Made by a program: the position numbers and the translations under genes. This document shows, in pieces, positions 51,061-60,965 of a stretch of 64,000 nt of DNA; the first letter of the stretch is position 1; the number at the start of each line of letters is the position of its first letter. Source of the DNA: Corynebacterium lowii (GTDB taxonomy: Bacteria; Actinomycetota; Actinomycetes; Mycobacteriales; Mycobacteriaceae); contig NZ_LKEV01000005.1 of NCBI RefSeq assembly GCF_001412085.1, positions 62,001 through 126,000 of the forward strand, read 5' to 3'. The notes beneath the pieces are model-generated. The model was given only the letters and a program-made list of their open reading frames with translations, was not told the origin of the DNA and did not search any database.

Positions 51061-53466
51061 ATGTCACGCTTTCTCTACCGGCTAGGCAACCTCGCCTACC
51101 GTAAGAAATGGCCCTTCCTGGCCTTCTGGCTCGTGCTCCTCGTAGCCCTCGGCGGGCTCGCCGGAGCCTTCGCCAAAACCCCCGCGAGCACCTTCTCCAT
51201 CCCCGGCCTGGCCGCCGTGGAAACCCAAGAGCGCATGCAGGAACTCTTCCCCGAATCCGGCGACGCCGTGAGTTCCCCTAGCGGTACGGTGGTGCTGCGT
51301 GCCGAGGACGGCACCACCCTCGACGATCCCGCGGTTGCCGAGCAGGTCAATGACCTCATGGCCGAGCTCTCCGAGACCGGCGCGCTCACCGATACCGATG
51401 CGCTGGTCAATCCCACCCTCGCGGCGCAGGGGCTCACCGCACAGATGACCCCGCAACTTGAGGCCCAGGGGCTTCCTCCCGAGGTCATCGAGAAGAACAT
51501 CGCCGCGATCAGCCCCCTGAGCGAAGATCACACCACCGGCACGGTAAACATCGCTTTCGACGCCCCCTCCATGCAGGACATCTCCTCCGAGGACAAGGAT
51601 AAGGTCACCGAGGCCCTCGATAACGCCAATAGCGATACCCTGAGCGTGACCTATAGCGGCAATGCCTTCAGCGGCGCCGGGGAAATGGATATGACCTCCG
51701 AGCTCATCGGCCTGGCCGTGGCCGCCGTGGTGCTGCTCATCTCCTTCGGTTCGGTGGTGGCTGCGGGCATGCCGCTGATCTCCGCCGTCATCGGCGTGGG
51801 CATCGGCATCATGGGTGTGCAGCTGGCCACCCTCATCTCCGATGACGTCAATGATATGACTCCCACCCTGGCCTCCATGATCGGTCTGGCCGTGGGTATC
51901 GACTACGCCTTGTTCATCGCCTCGCGCTTCCGCAACGAGCTCATTGCCCTTATCAAGAGCGATACCGGCCGCACCGATCTGAGCACCAAGGAACTCTCCG
52001 CGCGCCTGCGCGAGATGTCCCTTGAACAACGCGCGCACGCGATGGGCAAGGCCACCGGCACCGCTGGTTCCTCCGTGGTCTTTGCCGGGCTCACCGTGCT
52101 CATTGCCCTGGCGGCGCTCTCCATCATCAACATCCCCTTCCTCACCTGGATGGCCGGGGCCGCCGCCATCACCGTGGCCATCGCGGTACTCGTGGCGCTC
52201 TCCTTCCTCCCCGCCCTGCTGGGTCTGCTGGGCACCCGCGTCTTTGGTGGCCGCGTTCCCGGCCCCACCGTGCCCGATCCGGAAAATGACAAGCCCACGA
52301 TGGGCCTGCGCTGGGCCCGCCAGGTGGGCAAGCGCCCCTGGCTCGCCCTGATTGCGGGCGTGTTGGCCCTGGGCTTGCTGGCTGTTCCTATGGCAAACAT
52401 GCGCCTGGCTATGCCTACCGACGGCTCCTCGGCCCCCGGCACCCCGCAGCGCGAGGCTTATGAGACGATCGCAGATTCCTTCGGGCCCGGCCGCAACGCC
52501 CCGATGATCGCCCTAGTGGAGGCCGGCGACCTGCCGGAGCAGGATCGCATGCCCGCCTTTGCCCAGGCCGTAGAAAAGTTCAACGCCACCGAGGGCGTGG
52601 AGAACGCCCAGATCGCGGGCGTGAACGAGGAGGGCACCGCCGCGCAGGTTCTCATCACCCCCACCGGCGGGGCCACGGATGAATCCACCTCGCAAACCCT
52701 GGTGGACCTGCGCGCGGCGGAGTCTGAGTTTGCCGAGAACACCGGCGCACACTACGGCATCACGGGTGCCACCCCGATCTTCGATGACATGTCCGATCGC
52801 CTTTCCGACGTGCTCATCCCCTACATCGCCATCGTTCTGGTGCTGGCCTTCCTGGTTCTCATGGTGGTGTTCCGCTCCATCTGGGTTCCGCTGATTGCCG
52901 CCTTGGGCTTCGGCCTCTCCGTGGCCGCCACCTTCGGCGTGACGGTGGCCCTCTTCCAGGAGGGCTGGCTGGGCATCGTGAACGATCCGCAGCCGCTGCT
53001 GAGCTTCCTGCCCATCATGCTCATCGGGCTCGTCTTTGGTCTGGCGATGGATTACCAGGTATTCCTGGTCACCCGCATGCGCGAGGATTATCACCACGGC
53101 AAATCTGCTCACGACGCCACCGAGAGCGGCTTCAAGCACGGTGCCCGCGTGGTGACCGCCGCCGCGCTCATCATGATGTCCGTGTTCGCGGCCTTCGCGC
53201 TGCAAGACGCCGCCTTCATCAAGACGATGGGCTTCGCCCTGGCCGCCGCCGTGTTCTTCGATGCCTTCGTGGTACGCATGATGATTATTCCGGCCACCAT
53301 GTATCTGTTGGGCGATCGCGCCTGGAAGATTCCTGGATGGTTGGATCGTATTCTGCCTAATGTGGATGTTGAGGGTGAAGCTCTGCGCGAGATCAAGGCT
53401 CCCACCAACGCCTCTGCCTCTGCCACTGAGAGCACCGAGAGCACGGCACCGGAGAAGGATCAGTAA
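51061..53466 (+). CDS. MMPL-family RND exporter, 801 aa
   Basis: Twelve helices in two halves, each with a large external loop. Starts MSRFLYRLGNLAYRKKWPFL. GVGIGIMGVQLATLIS and AVGIDYALFIASRFRNELIA in the first half hold the proton-relay GxDY-F motif; GLVFGLAMDYQVFLVTRMRE is the equivalent in the second half. MMPL proteins export lipids or drugs in mycolata. The stop overlaps the next gene (TAATG). Confidence 0.93.
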   Translation: MSRFLYRLGNLAYRKKWPFLAFWLVLLVALGGLAGAFAKTPASTFSIPGLAAVETQERMQELFPESGDAVSSPSGTVVLRAEDGTTLDDPAVAEQVNDLMAELSETGALTDTDALVNPTLAAQGLTAQMTPQLEAQGLPPEVIEKNIAAISPLSEDHTTGTVNIAFDAPSMQDISSEDKDKVTEALDNANSDTLSVTYSGNAFSGAGEMDMTSELIGLAVAAVVLLISFGSVVAAGMPLISAVIGVGIGIMGVQLATLISDDVNDMTPTLASMIGLAVGIDYALFIASRFRNELIALIKSDTGRTDLSTKELSARLREMSLEQRAHAMGKATGTAGSSVVFAGLTVLIALAALSIINIPFLTWMAGAAAITVAIAVLVALSFLPALLGLLGTRVFGGRVPGPTVPDPENDKPTMGLRWARQVGKRPWLALIAGVLALGLLAVPMANMRLAMPTDGSSAPGTPQREAYETIADSFGPGRNAPMIALVEAGDLPEQDRMPAFAQAVEKFNATEGVENAQIAGVNEEGTAAQVLITPTGGATDESTSQTLVDLRAAESEFAENTGAHYGITGATPIFDDMSDRLSDVLIPYIAIVLVLAFLVLMVVFRSIWVPLIAALGFGLSVAATFGVTVALFQEGWLGIVNDPQPLLSFLPIMLIGLVFGLAMDYQVFLVTRMREDYHHGKSAHDATESGFKHGARVVTAAALIMMSVFAAFALQDAAFIKTMGFALAAAVFFDAFVVRMMIIPATMYLLGDRAWKIPGWLDRILPNVDVEGEALREIKAPTNASASATESTESTAPEKDQ

Positions 53467-54056
53467 TGGCCAGCCTGAGAGAAACCAAGAAAGCCGCCAC
53501 CCGCGATTCCCTCGCGGAGGCCGCCGCCATACTCGTGCTCACCCAGGGAGCCGAGGGACTCACGGTGGCGCGCATCGCGGAGACGGCGGGGGTTTCTCCC
53601 CGGACTTTCCACAATTACTTCTCCTCCCGGGAGGAAGCGCTTTTCCACAGCATTCTCCAACGCATTACTAGCGTGCTGGCGGAGGTTGAGGCCATAGCAG
53701 GGGATCTTCCTCTCCTCGACGCCATCGAAAAAACCGCCGTGGAAGGGCTCTACCGGGATAACGATGCCTCCTCTTCCATCTTCGTCCTCTTCCGCCTCTG
53801 CGAGGTGGCCGAGGTCTTGATCGGAGGAGACAAGCAGATCAAGGATTCGCTGCGCAAAGAGCTGGAATCCTTCAATGCCCGCTTGCAGGCCCTCTACCCG
53901 GAACTCGATGAGTTTGAAATCAACATCATCAGCGGTGCCGCCGCACACGCCATCGGCACGGCCCTCATCGAGACCTATCAGCGAGGCGAACTCGACCCCG
54001 CCAAGGTAGAGCCCAAAGTTCGCCGGGGTTTTGCCGTGCTGCGCTCCCTGTCCTAG
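53466..54056 (+). CDS. TetR-family regulator, 196 aa
   Basis: HTH region ATRDSLAEAAAILVLTQGAE, LTVARIAETAGVSPRTFHNY and FSSREEALFHSIL. Translationally coupled to the MMPL gene and likely its repressor, with the dyad at 51014 as candidate site. Confidence 0.9.
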   Translation: MASLRETKKAATRDSLAEAAAILVLTQGAEGLTVARIAETAGVSPRTFHNYFSSREEALFHSILQRITSVLAEVEAIAGDLPLLDAIEKTAVEGLYRDNDASSSIFVLFRLCEVAEVLIGGDKQIKDSLRKELESFNARLQALYPELDEFEINIISGAAAHAIGTALIETYQRGELDPAKVEPKVRRGFAVLRSLS

Positions 54057-54077
54057 CCGGGCAGTATCATCGCGGGC

Positions 54078-55148
54078 ATGGATGAACTCACCGCAGATAG
54101 CGCACTCTCCCGCGCCCACGGCGCCGCCCTCTTCCGCCAGGTGGGCGGCCCCCTAGAGTTCACCGGCCCCTCCGCTGCGGATTCCACTGCCGACGCCCCC
54201 GTGGACGTCCTCTCCCCGCGCGGCCCGCTCCGCGGAGTCCGCGTGGCGGAGATTGAGGCAGGCACCTGGACGTGGCTCACCGCGCTCACCGAGCGCGGCC
54301 CCGAGCCCGCCAGCGATGAATTACTGCGGTTAGCCAGCGCGCTTCACCAGGGCGCTCCTGTGGTGCTGGCCCCGCGCGATCAAGGCCCCGCAATGGTGGT
54401 GGCCCTTATGGTGGAAGATTCTGCCGCCGCTCTGCCCGAGGTGTCCCTGCGGCAGGTGCTCGTCGAGGGCCTGCGCGATACCCCCGACGAATCTCGCGCC
54501 GCGCTGCGTTCCTTTGCCAGCAAGCATGGCATTGACCTGCGAGAAGAAGAAAATCACCTGTGGTTGGGCTCCCAACGCGTAGATATGCAGGGGGATATGG
54601 CCTTGCAGGTCCCCGCCGAGGGTTCCCCCACCCTGGCCGATATTTTTGCCGATTCCTTCTACCTCTCCACCGAGCACCAACTCTTCTTCGAGGGGCGCTT
54701 TCCCGAGCACCAACGCCCACGCCTTGATCTGGGTACCAGCACGGCGCATGGCATGGAAGCCCTGGTGCTGGGGACCTTCTCACGTGATTTCTTCACCTGG
54801 GCCTGGGCCGATCCCGGTTTCCCCGCCATCGCGCAAACTCCCAGCCGCCACCTCTATGCCTTTGGGCTCACCCACGGTATTCTCCCCTTCCTGCGCCCGC
54901 GCCTGCCCTTGGAGCAAGCTACCCGGTGGGACGTCGCGGTGCTGGCCAAGCCCATTCTGGGCGCCTGGACGCACGCGGTGGCCCCGCTCACCCCGGAGCG
55001 CCACGCCCTGATTCTGCTGAGGTCCCCTTCCCTGCACCTGCCACCGCTGAACCACGAGGTATCCCAGCGGGTCCTGGCGGAACCTCTGCCACGGGGAATA
55101 GATGAGCAACGCGCCCGGGCCGCCTACACCCGCGCGAGAAAGGCCTAA
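54078..55148 (+). CDS. DUF6882-like protein, 356 aa
   Basis: Cytoplasmic protein without signal or helices. The C-terminal half has EGRFPEHQRPRLDLGTSTAH, LVLGTFSRDFFTWAWADPGF and LYAFGLTHGILPFLRPR; the FTWAWAD block is typical of DUF6882. The N-terminal half (VRVAEIEAGTWTWLTALTER) may be a diverged repeat of the same fold. Function unknown. Confidence 0.7.
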   Translation: MDELTADSALSRAHGAALFRQVGGPLEFTGPSAADSTADAPVDVLSPRGPLRGVRVAEIEAGTWTWLTALTERGPEPASDELLRLASALHQGAPVVLAPRDQGPAMVVALMVEDSAAALPEVSLRQVLVEGLRDTPDESRAALRSFASKHGIDLREEENHLWLGSQRVDMQGDMALQVPAEGSPTLADIFADSFYLSTEHQLFFEGRFPEHQRPRLDLGTSTAHGMEALVLGTFSRDFFTWAWADPGFPAIAQTPSRHLYAFGLTHGILPFLRPRLPLEQATRWDVAVLAKPILGAWTHAVAPLTPERHALILLRSPSLHLPPLNHEVSQRVLAEPLPRGIDEQRARAAYTRARKA

Positions 55149-55152
55149 GCGA

Positions 55153-56153
55153 GTGGAGGAACTGAGCACCAAGGAACTCCTCGCGCACAGGCTCATCGCC
55201 CAGGGACTAGCGGGATCGGCGGCCCGCCCGCGCTATGATTCCGCCACCGCCGTGGCGCGCGCCCTGCTCGCGCTCCAGGGCCAGACCTATCCCGCGGGTA
55301 TCCGCGCCCTGGGCTTGCGCAGCGGACTGGACGACGCCGCCGTGCTCCGCGAGGTCGCAGCCCTCCACGTGGTGCACTCCTGGCCGCAGCGCGGCACGCT
55401 GCACTTCATAGCCGCCGAGGACGCCCGCTGGCTCAGCCGTTTTCTCTTTCCCCGCATGGAGGGAAGCCAGAAGGGCCACCGCAAGAACGTGGGCCTGGAT
55501 GACAACATGGTGAACAAGGCCAGGGAAGCCCTCTACGACAATCTGGCCCGGCGTGGCACCGAAGCCCTCAGCCGCGCGGAGGTCTACGAGGTCTTTGGCT
55601 CGGTGGGCATCGACCCCACCGAGGGGCGCGGTTCCCATCTGCTGCGCTTTTCAGCTCGGAGGGTGACCTCGTACAAGGCCCCAAGCGTGAGGGCTCGTTG
55701 AAGTCCTCCGCCACCGAGACCTTCCTGCTCACCGAGGCTCTGCCCTGCAAGCACCGCGACTACCAGGGGGACGAGGCCCTGATAGAGCTGGGTAGCCGCT
55801 ACGCCACGGGGCATGGTCCGGTGAGCATGCAGGACCTGATGGTGTGGTCCAAGCTCTCTAAAACGCAGGCCACCAAGGCCCTCCGCGAATCGCGTGGCAC
55901 GGTGCAGGTGCGCCATGCCGGTGAGGTCTATTGGCTGGCGGCCTGGCAGGAGCAGGTGAGCGCGGAGGAAATCGAGCAGGCCCTGCGGCTGCGCCTAGAT
56001 CTTCCGGCCTTTGATGAATACCTGCTTGGATACTCCAATAAGCAGATCATTGTTCCCGATGCCATACGTAAAAACGTGCTCACCGCCAATGGGCTGAGCT
56101 GGCCCTGGGTGATGGAGGGCGGCGTGGGGGTGGCCAGCCTGCGGGCTATCTGA
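55153..56153 (+). pseudogene. HTH_42 (winged-helix DNA-binding, YcaQ-related) gene, frameshifted
   Basis: Frame 1 from GTG 55153 has LAHRLIAQGLAGSAARPRYD, ALLALQGQTYPAGIRALGLR and SWPQRGTLHFIAAEDARWLS, the family core. Near 55645 the sequence moves to the next frame (SSATETFLLTEALPC, then YATGHGPVSMQDLMVWSKLS and FDEYLLGYSNKQI). It stops at SLRAI, about 50 residues earlier than homologues. One indel plus a C-terminal truncation. Confidence 0.72.
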
Positions 56154-56175
56154 CCCCACGCCGAAACCGATAGCC

Positions 56176-57195
56176 CTACAGCAGAGCCAGGTAGGCGGCC
56201 TCGTTCACGTCCGCGTAGCGCGCGGGGACAAAGGCGGCATCGTGAGTTTTATCCACCAACACCGCGCGCACCCCCTCGGCAAAGTTGGGCTCTATGCGCA
56301 GGGCGGCCGCAAGGCGGGCCTCATTATCAATGGCGGCGGGCAATTCCACGGACTGATTGGCGGCGAAGAGAGCCGCGGCGGCCACCACGGAGGCGGGGTT
56401 GGCCCCCACCAGGGCCTTATTCACTACCGCGCGCAGTTCGGGGTATCTGCTCAACGCCTCGTTGATCTGTGCCCAGCGGGGGTGAGCAAAGGTGGCCTCG
56501 ATGGCCTCGCGCAGCGGGGCCAGGCGGTTTTCCGCCTCCGGGCGGGCGCGCAGCCCCGCCACGGCCTCTTCTACTCCTCGCGCGATGATCTCGGAGCGCA
56601 GCGCCGCCAGCTCGGCGGCGGGCACAAAGTGCGTGGCCAGGCCCGTCCACAACATCTCCGTGGGATTGAGCCGCCAGGAGGTGATGCCTAAGAAAGCGCC
56701 GAGCGCCTGGCTGCTGCCAGGGGTGTGTTGGAGCGTCCAGCTCATGCCCACGTCCGTGATATAGCCGATGAGCATTTCCGGCATGGAGGCAAAGGCGTTC
56801 TCGGTGACCACGCGGTGCGAGCCGTGCGCCGATACCCCCAGCCCACCGCCCATCACCACGCCGTCGATAAGCGCCACATAGGGCTTGGGGTAGGCCGCCA
56901 GCGCCTTGTTCATGGCGTATTCCTCCGCGAAGAAGGCGTCCACGGGGGCGGGGTTGCCCGCCAGAATCTCCTGCCTGGCATAGCGGACGTCCCCGCCCGC
57001 GCAGAAGCCCTTGGGCGAGGTGGACTCGATGAGCACCTGGGTAATCGCCGGATCGTCGCGCCAGGTTTCCAACGCCTGGGCGATGGCGTGCACCATCTCC
57101 GGGTTGAGGCTGTTGAGGGCCTTCGGGCGGTTGAGCTGAATGATTCCGGTAGTCTGATCCACGAGAGTGAGCACGGGCGACGTCGCAGTAGTCAT
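56176..57195 (-). CDS. 3-hydroxyisobutyryl-CoA hydrolase-like (enoyl-CoA hydratase fold), 339 aa
   Basis: Crotonase fold with LNRPKALNSLNPEMVHAIAQ, FCAGGDVRYARQEI (oxyanion hole and CoA site), YPKPYVALIDGVVMGGGLGV and SMPEMLIGYITDVG. The Glu in MPEMLIG and Asp in TDVG, plus the length of about 340 residues, fit the valine-degradation hydrolase rather than a hydratase. Confidence 0.88.
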   Translation of the reverse strand: MTTATSPVLTLVDQTTGIIQLNRPKALNSLNPEMVHAIAQALETWRDDPAITQVLIESTSPKGFCAGGDVRYARQEILAGNPAPVDAFFAEEYAMNKALAAYPKPYVALIDGVVMGGGLGVSAHGSHRVVTENAFASMPEMLIGYITDVGMSWTLQHTPGSSQALGAFLGITSWRLNPTEMLWTGLATHFVPAAELAALRSEIIARGVEEAVAGLRARPEAENRLAPLREAIEATFAHPRWAQINEALSRYPELRAVVNKALVGANPASVVAAAALFAANQSVELPAAIDNEARLAAALRIEPNFAEGVRAVLVDKTHDAAFVPARYADVNEAAYLALL

Positions 57196-57244
57196 GCCGT
57201 CTAGTGTTCCACATCACTGTGATGCGCGGAGCGGAAAGGACGCA

Positions 57245-58030
57245 ATGGCACAGCGGCTTGTTGCGGTAGACATGGACGGCACCTTCCTGGACGGCCAGGG
57301 GAATATCCCCGCCGCCTTCTGGGACCTCTACCCCCGGCTGCGTGAGGCCGAGATTATTTTTGTGCCCGCCTCCGGGCGCCAACTGGCCACGCTGCGCGAT
57401 CTCTTCCAGCCGCTTAGCCCCCACCTGCACTTCATCGCGGAAAACGGCACGGTGGTGGCCCAGGGCGAGCAGGTGCTTTCCACCACCCCCATGAGCGCGG
57501 ACTCCGTGCACAGCATTATCGACGCCGTGAAAACCTCCCCCTCCCCGATGGATCTGGTGATCTGCAAGCCCCAGGTGGGCTACGTGGACCACCCCGACGC
57601 CGCCGCGGAGGTGGGCAAGTACTACCACAGCGTGAAAACCGCCGAGGACCTGCACTCTGTGGTGGACGATAGCGTGATTAAGGTGGCCATTTACTCCGAG
57701 CGAGACGCCGAATCCTATGGCGCTCCCCGTATCCGCGAGGCCGCCCCGCAGGAGCACACCGTGATCTCCGGGGCGCACTGGATTGACGTGATGAGCCCCC
57801 AGGCCAATAAGGGCCGCGCCCTGGCGCAACTCTGCGAAACTCTGGGTATCTCCCCGCAGAACTCCCTGGCCTTTGGGGATTACCTCAATGACCTCGAATT
57901 ACTCCAACAAGCCGGTACCTCGTATGCGATGAGCAATGCACACCCCCTGCTCAAGGAGCAGGCCGATCACATCGCCCCGCCCAATACCGAGGCCGGGGTT
58001 ATCACCGTGTTAGAGAGCCTGCTGGCTTAG
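57245..58030 (+). CDS. HAD-family (Cof-type) phosphatase, 261 aa
   Basis: Motif I is VAVDMDGTFLD, motif II PASGRQ, and motif IV FGDYLNDLELLQQAGTSYAM with the cap domain in between (IIB type). These enzymes dephosphorylate sugar phosphates or cofactors; substrate not predictable. Start ATG 57245; divergent from the hydrolase. Confidence 0.9.
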   Translation: MAQRLVAVDMDGTFLDGQGNIPAAFWDLYPRLREAEIIFVPASGRQLATLRDLFQPLSPHLHFIAENGTVVAQGEQVLSTTPMSADSVHSIIDAVKTSPSPMDLVICKPQVGYVDHPDAAAEVGKYYHSVKTAEDLHSVVDDSVIKVAIYSERDAESYGAPRIREAAPQEHTVISGAHWIDVMSPQANKGRALAQLCETLGISPQNSLAFGDYLNDLELLQQAGTSYAMSNAHPLLKEQADHIAPPNTEAGVITVLESLLA

Positions 58031-58476
58031 GCGCTGACCTCATAGAGGGTATCGCCCGCGTTCACCTGGGTTGCCGAGGTCACCTCGCCAAGGGTGCCCT
58101 GCATGGCCACCACGGGGCAGGTGAGGTCGTAGCCTGCGGCGGAAACGGCGGCGGCGTCGATAGTAACCACCGGTTCCCCGGCGCGCACGGCCTCGCCCTT
58201 GGCTTTGTGTACCTCAAAGCCCTTGCCCTCTAGCTCCACGGTGTCGATACCCACGTGCACCAGCACGCCCGCGCCGGACTCGTGCAGAACGATGAAGGCG
58301 TGCGGGAGCACCTGTTGGAGGGTGCCGTCCAGCGGGGCTACCACGGTGTGCGTTCCGGTGGCCTCGGGGACCACGGCCACGCCCGCTCCCACCATGCCGG
58401 AGGCGAATACCTCGTCCTTGACCTCGCTCATCGGGATCACTGCCCCGGCCAGGGGTGCTTGAACCTTGCTGCTCAT
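58027..58476 (-). CDS. PTS glucose-type EIIA, 149 aa
   Basis: Phosphate carrier between HPr and EIIB. SGMVGAGVAVVPEATGTHTV and SGAGVLVHVGIDTVELEGKG contain the two active-site histidine positions; the second His is the phosphorylated one. Start overlaps the EIIB stop (ATGA), giving one transcript. Confidence 0.92.
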   Translation of the reverse strand: MSSKVQAPLAGAVIPMSEVKDEVFASGMVGAGVAVVPEATGTHTVVAPLDGTLQQVLPHAFIVLHESGAGVLVHVGIDTVELEGKGFEVHKAKGEAVRAGEPVVTIDAAAVSAAGYDLTCPVVAMQGTLGEVTSATQVNAGDTLYEVSA

Positions 58477-58709
58477 AGTTGCTCCTCAATATCCTCTGCG
58501 ATCATCTCTGCCTGCGGTCCCACGACCACCTGCACCACGCTGCCGGTGGAGACCACACCGATGGCTCCGGCTGCGCGCAGCGCCGCTTCATCCACGGCGG
58601 AGGCATCGCCCACCACGGTACGCAGTCGCGTGATGCAGCCCTCGATTTCCTCGATATTCTCCGTGCCACCCAGGCCCGCGATGATGCCCTCGGTGTTGAT
58701 CTGTGCCAT
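58473..58709 (-). CDS. PTS glucose-type EIIB, 78 aa
   Basis: Contains GLGGTENIEEIEGCITRLRT, where the Cys is the phosphorylation site of glucose/GlcNAc-type EIIB, and GVVSTGSVVQVVVG. A stand-alone IIB domain of normal size. Coupled to EIIA and divergent from EIIC. Confidence 0.92.
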   Translation of the reverse strand: MAQINTEGIIAGLGGTENIEEIEGCITRLRTVVGDASAVDEAALRAAGAIGVVSTGSVVQVVVGPQAEMIAEDIEEQL

Positions 58710-58797
58710 AGATATTCCTCCGTGATTAGTGCTCTATAAGCCAGGTACCAGCATATACACTGACTATGTTCCTTTACCCTTCTGCTTAGGAGTGGCT

Positions 58798-60105
58798 ATG
58801 TCCCCCACCAAGAAAAAGGGAAAGAGCATGCAGGTTCTTCAACGGCTTGGCCGCTCCCTCATGCTCCCCATCGCCACCTTGCCCGTGGCCGCCCTCATGG
58901 CGCGCGCGGGCCAGCCGGATCTGCTGGGCCGGTGGCCCGAGATTACCGTGCTCAACTGGCTCGCCCACCTGCTCGGCGGCGCGGGCAACGCCATTATGAG
59001 CAACCTGCCTATTCTCTTTGCCGTGGGCATCGCCATCGGCTTTGTGAAGAAGGCCGACGGTTCCACCGCGCTGGCCGCCGTGGTGGGCTACCTCATGCTC
59101 ACCGGCACCTTCGAGGCGATGTCTCCCCTGGTACTCGACGGCGTAACCAACGCCAACGGTGAACAGGCCGTGGTGAACTATAACGTCTTTGGCGGCGTGA
59201 TTATCGGGCTCATCGCCGCCCTGGAATGGCAGCGCTTCCACCGCACCAAACTCCCCGATTGGCTGGGCTTTTTCAGCGGCAAGCGCCTGGTACCCATGAT
59301 CGTGGGATTCACCGCCGTGCTCATCGCCATTCCCATGCTGCTCGTCTACCCCTACTTCGACGCCGCGCTGACCTGGGCGGGTGAGGCCGCCCAGCGTAAC
59401 GACGTCCTCGGTGGCTTCCTCTACGGCCTGGCCAACCGCTCGCTCATTCCGCTTGGCCTGCACCACCTGCTCAACTTCGTGCCCTGGTTCGTGCTCGGCT
59501 CCTACCCCAATGCCTCCGGCACCGAGGTACACGGGGATATTGCCCGCTTCCTGGCGGGCGATCCCACCGCGGGCAGCTTTATGACGGGCTTCTTCCCCAT
59601 CATGATGTTCGCCCTGCCCGCCGCCTGCCTGGCCTTTTATCACACGGCCCGCCCGGCACAGAAGAAAATCGTGGGCGGGGCGATGTTCTCGCTCGCGCTC
59701 ACGGCCTTTCTCACCGGCATCACCGAGCCCATCGAGTTCTCCTTTATGTTCGCCGCCATGCCGCTCTACGTGCTGCACGCGGTGCTCACGGGAACCTCGC
59801 TGGCGCTGATGAACTTCCTGGGGGCCAAGATGGGCTTTGGCTTTTCCGCAGGCGCCACGGACCTCGTGCTCAACTGGGGCATTGGTACCCATCCCTGGAT
59901 GATTCTGGTGGTGGGCCTGGGCTACGGAGTGCTCTATTACCTGCTCTTCCGCTTCATCATCGTGAAGTTCAACCTCATGACCCCAGGGCGCAACCCCGAG
60001 GAGGACCCAGAAGAGGCCCAGGCGGAGGCCTCTGCGGAAGCCCCCGAGAAAGCAGCGCGCCCGGAGGACACCACCGCAGAGCGGGGCTCGGCTACTTCTT
60101 CTTAG
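58798..60105 (+). CDS. PTS glucose/N-acetylglucosamine-type EIIC, 435 aa
   Basis: Ten or so helices; LGRSLMLPIATLPVAALMAR, LFAVGIAIGFVKKADGSTAL, LIPLGLHHLLNFVPWF and FLTGITEPIEFSFMFAAMPL are EIIC signatures, GITEPIE being the sugar-binding motif. Start may be ATG 58798 or 58828. Acidic Ala/Glu tail at the C-terminus in place of a fused IIB. Sugar is glucose or GlcNAc by family. Confidence 0.9.
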   Translation: MSPTKKKGKSMQVLQRLGRSLMLPIATLPVAALMARAGQPDLLGRWPEITVLNWLAHLLGGAGNAIMSNLPILFAVGIAIGFVKKADGSTALAAVVGYLMLTGTFEAMSPLVLDGVTNANGEQAVVNYNVFGGVIIGLIAALEWQRFHRTKLPDWLGFFSGKRLVPMIVGFTAVLIAIPMLLVYPYFDAALTWAGEAAQRNDVLGGFLYGLANRSLIPLGLHHLLNFVPWFVLGSYPNASGTEVHGDIARFLAGDPTAGSFMTGFFPIMMFALPAACLAFYHTARPAQKKIVGGAMFSLALTAFLTGITEPIEFSFMFAAMPLYVLHAVLTGTSLALMNFLGAKMGFGFSAGATDLVLNWGIGTHPWMILVVGLGYGVLYYLLFRFIIVKFNLMTPGRNPEEDPEEAQAEASAEAPEKAARPEDTTAERGSATSS

Positions 60106-60931
60106 CCTTTTCCAGGTCCGCCGCTACGTCCGGCACGTAGCGGAAATCCTCGCGCGGCGGGCGCTGATAATCATTGGTGGAGGAGGGACGCTGCGGAATC
60201 TCCGGCAGCTCGCGCTCGATCTTCTCGTAGGGCACCGTGGAAAGTAGGTGCGAGATGACGTTAATGCGGGAGCGCTTCTTATCCTCGGATTCCACGGTGT
60301 ACCAGGGGGATTCCGCGATGTCGGTGTGCACGAACATCTCATCCTTGGCCTTGGAATACTCCTCCCAGCGGGTGATAGATTCCAGATCCATCGGTGAGAG
60401 CTTCCAGCGGCGCAGCGGATCGCTGCGGCGGGATTCAAAGCGCGCAATCTGCTCCTCATCAGAGACGGAGAACCAGTACTTGCGCAGCATGATGCCGTCC
60501 TCCACCAGGAGGCGTTCAAAGATGGGCGCCTGATGGAGGAAGCGCCGGTATTCCTCCGAGGTGCAAAAGCCCATCACGCGCTCCACACCCGCGCGGTTGT
60601 ACCAGGAGCGGTCGAAAATAACGATCTCGCCAGCCGTGGGCAGTTTTTCCACGTAGCGCTGGAAGTACCACTGCCCTTGCTCCCGGGAGTTCGGGGCGGG
60701 CAGGGCCTCGATGCGGCAGGTACGCGGGTTGAGATACTGGGTGATCCGCTTGATCGCGGAGCCCTTACCGGCGGCGTCGCGGCCTTCCATGATGATGACG
60801 AGCCGCGCCCCGGTTTCCACCACCCACTGCTGCATATCCACCAATTCCGCCTGAAGGCGCTTGAGTTCCTTCTCATAGGCCTTCTTTTTCAGTTTGGGCG
60901 GATTGGTGCTGTGCGGTTCCTCATTGCTCAT
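60092..60931 (-). CDS. ppk2: Polyphosphate kinase 2, 279 aa
   Basis: Transfers phosphate between polyphosphate and nucleotides. Walker A is MEGRDAAGKGSAIKRITQYL near 50, Walker B is IVIFDRSWYNRAGVERVMGF near 103, and the lid region RKYWFSVSDEEQIARFESRR follows. The 3' end overlaps the end of the EIIC gene by 14 bp, convergent. Confidence 0.95.
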   Translation of the reverse strand: MSNEEPHSTNPPKLKKKAYEKELKRLQAELVDMQQWVVETGARLVIIMEGRDAAGKGSAIKRITQYLNPRTCRIEALPAPNSREQGQWYFQRYVEKLPTAGEIVIFDRSWYNRAGVERVMGFCTSEEYRRFLHQAPIFERLLVEDGIMLRKYWFSVSDEEQIARFESRRSDPLRRWKLSPMDLESITRWEEYSKAKDEMFVHTDIAESPWYTVESEDKKRSRINVISHLLSTVPYEKIERELPEIPQRPSSTNDYQRPPREDFRYVPDVAADLEKAKKK

Positions 60932-60965
60932 GAGTCACCAGTGTAGTGGGAAACGGTGGAGCCCC

